This document shows positions 31,837 to 36,913 of a stretch of 36,913 nt of DNA, one piece after another. Source of the DNA: Bacilli bacterium. GTDB taxonomy: Bacteria > Bacillota_I > Bacilli_A > RF39 > UBA660. The notes beneath the pieces were generated by a model. That model was given only the letters and a program-made list of their open reading frames with translations. It made no database searches and was not told where the DNA came from. The stretch spans positions 1 to 36,913 of the forward strand of contig JAEDMO010000005.1 in the NCBI GenBank assembly GCA_016302935.1. The letters are read 5' to 3'. Numbering within the stretch: position 1 is the first letter of the stretch; each line of letters opens with the position of its first letter. The position numbers were made by a program, and so were the translations under genes.

Positions 31837-32109
31837 TTATTTCTTCTTTTTATCTTCGCCGTGTCCGCCACATTTACGAGTTAGGGAAAATTCTCCTAGT
31901 TTATGTCCAACCATATCTTCAGTAACATAAACAGGTATAAATTCTTTACCATTATGAACCGCAAATGTGTGTCCAATAAAATCAGGATAAATTGTAGAAC
32001 GACGAGACCAAGTTTTAATAACTTCTTTTTTTCCACTTTCATTTAATAGTTTTACTTTTGCTAGTAATCTATCAAATACATAAGGTCCTTTTTTTAAACT
32101 TCTTGACAT
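31837..32109 (-). CDS. rpsS: 30S ribosomal protein S19
   Basis: A 90-residue uS19 of the small-subunit head. It begins MSRSLKKGPYVFDRLLAKVK and has IKTWSRRSTIYPDFIGHTFA, then VHNGKEFIPVYVTEDMVGHK and a basic KCGGHGEDKKKK end. The length is standard. Lies between rplB and rplV. Confidence 0.98.
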   Translation of the reverse strand: MSRSLKKGPYVFDRLLAKVKLLNESGKKEVIKTWSRRSTIYPDFIGHTFAVHNGKEFIPVYVTEDMVGHKLGEFSLTRKCGGHGEDKKKK

Positions 32110-32130
32110 TTCTAATCAATCCTTTCTTTA

Positions 32131-32961
32131 TTATTTCTTACGACGAGTAACTATAAATTTGTCTGATGCTTTTTTATTTTTTCTTGTTTTTAAACCAAGT
32201 GCTGGTTTACCCCATGGAGTCATTGGTCCACTTCTACCGATTGGAGCTCTACCTTCACCACCACCATGTGGGTGATCGTTAGGGTTCATAACAGATCCTC
32301 TTACGGTTGGACGAATGCCCATATGTCTTTTTCTTCCAGCTTTTCCAATATTAACTAATTCGTAGTCTTCATTACCAACTACACCGATAGTTGCACGGCA
32401 AGTTCCTAAGATTTTTCTAGTTTCGCCACTAGCTAATCTTATTAATACATATTTACCTTCACGGCCAAGAATTTGAGCAGAGTTACCAGCACTTCTTGCT
32501 AGTTGACCGCCTTTTCCTGGACGAAGTTCGATATTATGAATTACAGTACCTACTGGTATATTCATAATTGGTAGGGCATTACCTACTTTGATATCAGCAT
32601 TTTCGCCTGATTCTACGATATCCCCAACATTTAATCCTTTTGGTGCTAAGATGTATGATTTTTCACCATCTTTGTATGTAATTAAAGCAATGTTTGCACT
32701 TCTGTTTGGATCGTATTCAATTCCTACTACTTTAGCAGTAATACCATCTTTAATTCTTTTAAAATCGATTAGACGATATTTTCTTTTAACACCGCCACCA
32801 CGATGTCTTACTGTAATTTTACCAGAATTGTTACGACCTGTTGTTTTATTTTTAGTAACTAATAAACTTTTTTCAGGAGATGTTTTAGTAATTTCAGCAT
32901 TATCTAAAGTACTTTTTCCTCTTAAGCCATTAGTTATAGCTTTATAATTTTTAATTGCCAT
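32131..32961 (-). CDS. rplB: 50S ribosomal protein L2
   Basis: A 276-residue uL2, needed for subunit joining and near the peptidyl-transferase centre. Blocks: TGRNNSGKITVRHRGGGVKR, YRLIDFKRIKDGI, GTVIHNIELRPGKGGQLARS, RGSVMNPNDHPHGGGEGRAP with the conserved histidine, and PWGKPALGLKTRKNKKASDK. The length is standard. GGAGGTT lies upstream. Confidence 0.98.
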   Translation of the reverse strand: MAIKNYKAITNGLRGKSTLDNAEITKTSPEKSLLVTKNKTTGRNNSGKITVRHRGGGVKRKYRLIDFKRIKDGITAKVVGIEYDPNRSANIALITYKDGEKSYILAPKGLNVGDIVESGENADIKVGNALPIMNIPVGTVIHNIELRPGKGGQLARSAGNSAQILGREGKYVLIRLASGETRKILGTCRATIGVVGNEDYELVNIGKAGRKRHMGIRPTVRGSVMNPNDHPHGGGEGRAPIGRSGPMTPWGKPALGLKTRKNKKASDKFIVTRRKK

Positions 32962-32979
32962 TATTTAAACCTCCTTTTA

Positions 32980-33258
32980 TTAGTCAAAACTAATAGTAGA
33001 TCCTTCTTTTAATGTAACATAAGCTTTTTTGTATAGTTTGGTCATACCAGTATAACGACCAACTCTTTTTTTCTTTGGATGTGATAATGTTGTTGTAATT
33101 TTAGCAACTTTAACATTAAATATTTTTTCAATAGCTTGTTTTATTTGTGTTTTATTTGCTTTTACATTTACTTTAAATACATAAGTTCCATTTGGTTCTA
33201 ACGTTGCACTTTTTTCAGTAATAATTGGGGAGTCAATAATATCTCTATAACTATTCAT
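32980..33258 (-). CDS. rplW: 50S ribosomal protein L23
   Basis: A 92-residue uL23 at the tunnel exit, where trigger factor and SRP dock. It has IDSPIITEKSATLEPNGTYV, then FKVNVKANKTQIKQAIEKIF and the hairpin VAKITTTLSHPKKKRVGRYT. The length is typical. Its start overlaps the end of rplD by 8 nt. Confidence 0.98.
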   Translation of the reverse strand: MNSYRDIIDSPIITEKSATLEPNGTYVFKVNVKANKTQIKQAIEKIFNVKVAKITTTLSHPKKKRVGRYTGMTKLYKKAYVTLKEGSTISFD

Positions 33259-33883
33259 TAGAAAGCGCCTCCTGTAATTTATTCAATGCAGATGCAGTGA
33301 TAACCATTTTGTCAGCTGTTACTACATCTAGGGTATTTACTTCGTCAGTTCTAATAACTTTAACGTTACCCATATTTCTTGAAGATAGGCAAATATTTTC
33401 ATCAAGTTCAGTTAAAACGATTAAAACTTTTTCATTAACGATATTTAGCGTTTTTAGGAAATTCATCATTTCTTTAGTTTTGCTAGTTTCAAATTTTATA
33501 TCGTCAACAATTATTAGTTCTTTATCAATTACTTTATAACTTAAAGCTGACTTAAGTGCTAATCTTCTTTCTTTTTTGTTTTGTTTTTTAGAATAATCTC
33601 TTGGAGTTGGTCCAAAGACAATTCCGCCACCTCTCCATTGTGTTGCACGAATTGATCCTTGACGGGCGTTACCAGTTCCTTTTTGTCTCCAAGGTTTTCT
33701 TCCACCACCAGATACTTCACTTCTGGTTTTTGTGTTATGTGTTCCTTGTCTTAATGATGCTTGTGCTAAAACGATAGCATTGTGAAGTACAGCATCATTA
33801 GGTTCTTTTATAAATACGTTATCTTTTAATTTAATATCCTTTATTTTTTCACCTTTGGTGTTAATAATATCTACTTTTGACAT
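33251..33883 (-). CDS. rplD: 50S ribosomal protein L4
   Basis: A 210-residue uL4, whose long loop lines the exit tunnel. The loop is visible as EVSGGGRKPWRQKGTGNARQ, then GSIRATQWRGGGIVFGPTPR. The C-terminal half has the globular region ending ALNKLQEALSNE. In gamma-proteobacteria L4 represses its own operon; in Firmicutes this has not been established for L4. It lies 53 nt after rplC, the longest gap within the operon. Confidence 0.98.
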   Translation of the reverse strand: MSKVDIINTKGEKIKDIKLKDNVFIKEPNDAVLHNAIVLAQASLRQGTHNTKTRSEVSGGGRKPWRQKGTGNARQGSIRATQWRGGGIVFGPTPRDYSKKQNKKERRLALKSALSYKVIDKELIIVDDIKFETSKTKEMMNFLKTLNIVNEKVLIVLTELDENICLSSRNMGNVKVIRTDEVNTLDVVTADKMVITASALNKLQEALSNE

Positions 33884-33936
33884 CTTTATTTCCTCCCTTC
33901 ATCACGATGAAATGATAATTTTTTCATTTTAAATAA

Positions 33937-34704
33937 TTATGCTTCTTGTGATGATTCTTCACTAGTATTTTCTTCTTCAGATGCTTCTTTTTCTTCGATT
34001 TGTTCTTCTTTGGTATCATTTTCTTCAATTACTTCAGTAATATATGTTACTAATTCAGAAGCTTCTTTAACTACACCTTCGTTTTTAACGGCCGGTTTAA
34101 TAAATACTATTCCATTTTTTGGTCCTGGGACATTGCCTTTAATTAAGATAACATTGTTTTCTAAATCTACACTAATTACTTCTAGATTTTGAATTGTTCT
34201 AGTTGCGTGACCCATATGACCTGGTAATTTTTTACCTGGTAAGACACGCATTGGTAACATTGTTCCCATTGAACCTACGCCACGATGATATTGGCTACCG
34301 TGACCCATTGGTCCACGAGTTTGATTATGACGTTTAATAACGCCTTGAAATCCTTTACCTTTAGAGGTGCCGGTTACATCTACCATTTCACCTTCAGCAA
34401 AGATATCTGCTTTAATTTCGTCACCTAATTTGTAAGCACTAATATCTACACCTCTAACTTCTTTTAGAAAGCGCTTAGGATTAGTATTTGCTTTTTTAAA
34501 ATGACCCATTTCTGGTTTGTTTGTGTGTTTTTCTTTTTTATCAGCAAAAGCTATTTGAATAGCATCATAGCCATCACTAGCAACAGTTTTGATTTGAGTA
34601 ACTACATTTTTATCTACTTCTACTACTGTTACAGGAATAAGTTTGCCATCTTTTGTAAACACACCGGTCATACCAATTTTACGACCTAAGATTCCTTTTT
34701 TCAT
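33937..34704 (-). CDS. rplC: 50S ribosomal protein L3 with acidic C-terminal tail
   Basis: A 255-residue uL3. Residues 1-210 are a normal L3: MKKGILGRKIGMTGVFTKDG at the start, DVTGTSKGKGFQGVIKRHN, RGPMGHGSQYHRGVGSMGTM and the final IVLIKG-like strand (VILIKGNVPGPKNGIVFIK). The final ~44 residues (212-255) are an acidic, low-complexity extension rich in Glu and Ser, with ENDTKEEQIEEKEASEEE. Most bacterial L3 proteins end at ~209. The extension is in frame with no sign of a frameshift. It starts 9 nt after rpsJ. Confidence 0.97.
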   Translation of the reverse strand: MKKGILGRKIGMTGVFTKDGKLIPVTVVEVDKNVVTQIKTVASDGYDAIQIAFADKKEKHTNKPEMGHFKKANTNPKRFLKEVRGVDISAYKLGDEIKADIFAEGEMVDVTGTSKGKGFQGVIKRHNQTRGPMGHGSQYHRGVGSMGTMLPMRVLPGKKLPGHMGHATRTIQNLEVISVDLENNVILIKGNVPGPKNGIVFIKPAVKNEGVVKEASELVTYITEVIEENDTKEEQIEEKEASEEENTSEESSQEA

Positions 34705-34713
34705 ATTTTCCTC

Positions 34714-35022
34714 CTATAATTTAATTTCTACTTCAACACCACTAGGTAAATCTAGATGACTTAATGCATCGATAGTTTCTTTACTAGGATTGTTGACATC
34801 GATTAATCTTTTATGCGTACGCATTTCAAATTGTTCTCTTGAATCTTTGTACTTATGCACCGCTCTTAAGATTGTATATTTTTGAATTTCAGTTGGTAAT
34901 GGTACTGGTCCACTTACTTCTCCACCTGTTCTTTTAACAGTTTCTACAATTTTTGCAGCCGCGTTGTCTAAGATTCTATGTTCATATGCTTTTAATTTAA
35001 TACGCACCTTTGTCTTTGACAT
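34714..35022 (-). CDS. rpsJ: 30S ribosomal protein S10
   Basis: A 102-residue uS10 (also NusE, a transcription antitermination partner). It begins MSKTKVRIKLKAYEHRILDN and has GGEVSGPVPLPTEIQKYTIL, then REQFEMRTHKRLIDVNNPSK and the end DLPSGVEVEIKL. The length is standard. GGGAGG precedes the ATG. It is the first gene of the operon, behind a ~130-nt leader and a good promoter. Confidence 0.98.
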   Translation of the reverse strand: MSKTKVRIKLKAYEHRILDNAAAKIVETVKRTGGEVSGPVPLPTEIQKYTILRAVHKYKDSREQFEMRTHKRLIDVNNPSKETIDALSHLDLPSGVEVEIKL

Positions 35023-35150
35023 AAATTGTCCTCCCTTCGTCTATATCTAGTATAGACTCGCTCCGTACAAATAACCTGAGTATACCCTTATAATATTTTA
35101 ACAACTTAACCGGGTGTATCAGCAACCTTGCACATCTAAGCTCGCCACAC
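35023..35150 (-). promoter_or_regulatory. Structured 5' leader of the S10 operon
   Basis: About 130 nt separate the predicted start of transcription from rpsJ. On the minus strand it contains GTGTGGCGAGC, then GCAAGGTTGC (35131-35122) and TGATACACCCGG, a later ACGGAGCGAGTC, and a perfect inverted repeat GTCTATA / TATAGAC with loop CTAGA just ahead of the ribosome site. The G+C-rich islands stand out from the AT-rich surroundings, as expected of a conserved RNA. The arrangement resembles ribosomal-protein leaders seen ahead of rpsJ in Firmicutes. The regulatory ligand cannot be told from sequence. Confidence 0.55.
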
Positions 35151-35157
35151 AGAGTTA

Positions 35158-35186
35158 ATTATACTAGATAATTATATGAAAAGCAA
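35158..35186 (-). promoter_or_regulatory. Promoter of the S10-spc-alpha operon
   Basis: TTGCTT (-35, minus strand 35186-35181) and a perfect TATAAT (-10, 35163-35158) are spaced by exactly 17 nt. An A/T-rich stretch lies upstream, which would suit an UP element. It is the best sigma-A promoter seen in the window. Confidence 0.8.
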
Positions 35187-35216
35187 GAGTTTTTTTGACT
35201 TTTTTTAAAAACTTTA

Positions 35217-35254
35217 TTAAAAAAAATATTGGTACTTAAAATAAGTTCCAATAT
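35217..35254 (-). terminator. Terminator after the tyrosine recombinase gene
   Basis: Outer stem ATATTGG / CCAATAT and inner stem ACTT / AAGT, separated by single mismatched A residues, with a run of eight or more T on the minus strand. It ends the recombinase unit just ahead of the S10 promoter. Confidence 0.8.
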
Positions 35255-35272
35255 AAGATAAAGTTAAATTAA

Positions 35273-36145
35273 TTATTTGGCTCTTGGATGAGTATTCTGA
35301 TAAACTTCTTTTATTCTATCGTTAGTTATATGGGTATATATACTTGTAGTGTTTAGTGAGGCGTGGCCTAGCAATTCTTTTACGTTTACTAAATCTAATC
35401 CTTGATTTAGCAAATCAGTGGCAAATGTATGTCTGAATGTATGGGGAGTTATTTTGCTTTTGATTCCACATTTCATTAGAGTTGTTTGGATAATTTTGCG
35501 GACGGATGCTTCTTTTATCGGGGTTCCTTTATCATTTAGTAATAGGTAATCATTTTCTTTTTTTTGAAGTTTTTTTCTTACTACTAAGTATTTTTTTAAT
35601 ACTTCTTTTGTTGTATTGTTATAAAACACGTACCTTTCTTTGCTTCCTTTACCCAACACTTTAATCGATTGTGCTCCAAAGTCTATATCTTTTATTTTAA
35701 TATTTACTAGTTCACCTACTCTTAATCCTGTTGCATATAATAGTTCAATTACTAATCTATTTCTTATATCTAAATTGCTATCATTAAATGAGGTGAATAT
35801 CTCATTTAGTTTATCATGGGAAATAAAATTAGGAATGTTTTTTTCTATCTTGGGATTCTTAACGTTTTTAAATATATTTTCAGTAACTATATTTTCTTTT
35901 TTTAAAAAATCATAATAAGTTCTTAATGAGCTTAGATGACGGGAGATACTTTTATTACTTATTTTTTTATCATATATATAGTTTAAGTATAGTTTTAGAG
36001 TCTTATCATTGTCATCTTTAATTGTTAGATTGTTTTTTTCTAAAAACAAAGCATAATCTTTTAGGTCATATTCATAACTTGCTACGGTTTTTTTAGAATA
36101 TAGGCGAATGTTTTTTAAATAATTTAAAAATTCTTCTTCGTACAT
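35273..36145 (-). CDS. Tyrosine recombinase, XerC/XerD family
   Basis: A 290-residue site-specific recombinase. The N-terminal SAM-like core-binding domain (about 1-85) starts MYEEEFLNYLKNIRLYSKKT. The catalytic domain keeps all active-site residues: R142 in YATGLRVGELV, K167 in GKGSKER, H235 and R238 in HTFRHTFATDLL, H261 in LLGHASLNTTSIY, and nucleophile Y270. Size and motifs match chromosomal XerC/XerD, which resolve chromosome dimers at dif; which of the two cannot be decided. The start overlaps the stop of the upstream 249-residue gene (TAATG). Whether it also acts on the comEC cassette sites is unknown. Confidence 0.92.
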   Translation of the reverse strand: MYEEEFLNYLKNIRLYSKKTVASYEYDLKDYALFLEKNNLTIKDDNDKTLKLYLNYIYDKKISNKSISRHLSSLRTYYDFLKKENIVTENIFKNVKNPKIEKNIPNFISHDKLNEIFTSFNDSNLDIRNRLVIELLYATGLRVGELVNIKIKDIDFGAQSIKVLGKGSKERYVFYNNTTKEVLKKYLVVRKKLQKKENDYLLLNDKGTPIKEASVRKIIQTTLMKCGIKSKITPHTFRHTFATDLLNQGLDLVNVKELLGHASLNTTSIYTHITNDRIKEVYQNTHPRAK

Positions 36146-36894
36146 TAGCGCTCTTTCTTTCTAATAAAGTATTTTGCTTCCTTGGGAATTTCTTCTCCTT
36201 CTTTTAAAATTTTAACAGTATTAGGAATAAATTTTTCTTCTTTCAGAAGATATATTATAATGTTAAATAGTTCTACTTCACCATTATATTTTTTTAATGA
36301 ATCTGCTACTGTATCATCGGTCGTATAATACCCTTCTATTATTTCATTTTTTTCTTCTTTTTTGGTTTCTTTTTTTACTGGATGATAGCATTCTACTTTA
36401 ATTCCTTGTTCTTTTAGTTCAAAGTATGCTTGGCGATATTTACTATATATCGCTTTATCACGTCCAAAATAACTAATTAGTATTTCTTTTAGTAGTGGGT
36501 CATATAGTTCTTTGTTTTTTCCAAATTTATTATATACAGTTAGACATTTTTCATCAAAACTACTTTTAGGAGGCATTCCTCTACTTACAGTTCTTGATAC
36601 TTTTTTTAAAAAATCTTGTCTTTTTTCTTCATTATCGCTTAGGTATTTTTTATATGTATATAAAACACTTTCTTTTTTAAATTTGTCCCCTTTAAATAGT
36701 AATGGTAATGATCCTTGTCTTTCACCACCTTTAAATATTAACTTAATATTTTGACAGTGGTAATATGAGCACATTTCACTTAAAGTTGAGAATTGGGAAG
36801 TAATGTCATCTATTTCTTTAATAACATAGGTAGTATTGATGATTTCCTTACTGCCATCTTGATAGTATAGTACCAATTGATAGGTATAAGTCAT
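36145..36894 (-). CDS. Unrecognised cytosolic protein coupled to the recombinase gene
   Basis: A 249-residue protein with no recognised domain. The N-terminal part is beta-rich (YTYQLVLYYQDGSKEI) and suggests a small sheet. The middle has GGERQGSLPLLFKGDKFKKE and a helical segment with KVSRTVSRGMPPKSSFDEKC. A Lys/Glu-rich stretch (PVKKETKKEEKNEI) leads to a C-terminal region ending FIRKKER. No signal peptide or membrane segment is seen. GAGGTG precedes the ATG. Its stop overlaps the recombinase start, so the two proteins are probably made together; this need not mean a shared function. Confidence 0.7.
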   Translation of the reverse strand: MTYTYQLVLYYQDGSKEIINTTYVIKEIDDITSQFSTLSEMCSYYHCQNIKLIFKGGERQGSLPLLFKGDKFKKESVLYTYKKYLSDNEEKRQDFLKKVSRTVSRGMPPKSSFDEKCLTVYNKFGKNKELYDPLLKEILISYFGRDKAIYSKYRQAYFELKEQGIKVECYHPVKKETKKEEKNEIIEGYYTTDDTVADSLKKYNGEVELFNIIIYLLKEEKFIPNTVKILKEGEEIPKEAKYFIRKKER

Positions 36895-36913
36895 ATATTA
36901 ACACCTCTTTTTT

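Noticed and set aside
1..36913. Mycoplasma-type genetic code (TGA = Trp)
   Set aside because: Genes with conserved tryptophans (for example in SigA, S3, L16, S19) use TGG and stay open under the standard code.
1..36913. CRISPR arrays and rRNA genes
   Set aside because: No regularly spaced direct repeats and no rRNA-like conserved sequence were seen on either strand.

Overview
The window looks like the chromosome of an AT-rich (by eye around 30% G+C), low-GC Gram-positive bacterium with a cell wall, most likely an uncultured gut member of the Bacilli/RF39-type lineages. Reasons: Firmicutes gene orders (S10-spc-alpha ribosomal operon; trmK-sigA-dnaG; miaB-ymcA; comEA-comEC), MurD and an LL-diaminopimelate aminotransferase, zinc-type S14 and L36, and ordinary TGG tryptophan codons (no sign of a TGA=Trp code). 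Almost everything is on the minus strand. The plus-strand exceptions are a DUF192-gpsA pair and one secreted protein.

Layout by position. 1-5009: the 3' side of comEC has been extended by at least two small gene cassettes. Each cassette carries its own copy of the comEC 3' end, so comEC stays open while the older 3' ends remain further downstream as remnants. Cargo: dinD plus a DUF488 gene in the promoter-proximal cassette; a decayed DUF1016 (YhcG-like) gene plus a C39-like peptidase gene in the next one. 4975-5670: comEA. 5795-7095: DUF192 and gpsA (+). 7146-10818: serS, a dicarboxylate/amino acid symporter and dapL. 10909-10994: tRNA-Leu(CAA). 11144-12445: an unrecognised secreted protein (+). 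12486-20807: murD, ymcA, miaB, trmK, sigA, dnaG, queA and a Nudix hydrolase. 20939-35022: an almost complete S10-spc-alpha operon (rpsJ to rplQ, with secY, adk, map, infA, rpmJ, rpoA) lacking rpmD (L30), preceded by a good promoter and a roughly 130-nt structured leader. 35273-36894: a Xer-type tyrosine recombinase coupled to an unrecognised gene.

The most unusual system is the comEC cassette array. Three copies of the codons for the ComEC motif HGDYDHMGEA occur at 1-54, about 1515 and about 3518. Similarity to the intact gene ends at the same nucleotide in both remnants, and both are followed by the same ~75-bp sequence. This is the pattern expected of site-specific integration at an internal site of comEC, each element supplying a replacement for the last ~185 codons. 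Lead cargo genes begin 11-13 nt after each regenerated comEC stop codon, so they would be read from the comEC transcript. The layout resembles an integron in which a competence gene serves as both promoter and landing site. No recombinase is encoded in the two visible cassettes; this part is inference from sequence pattern and needs comparative checking.
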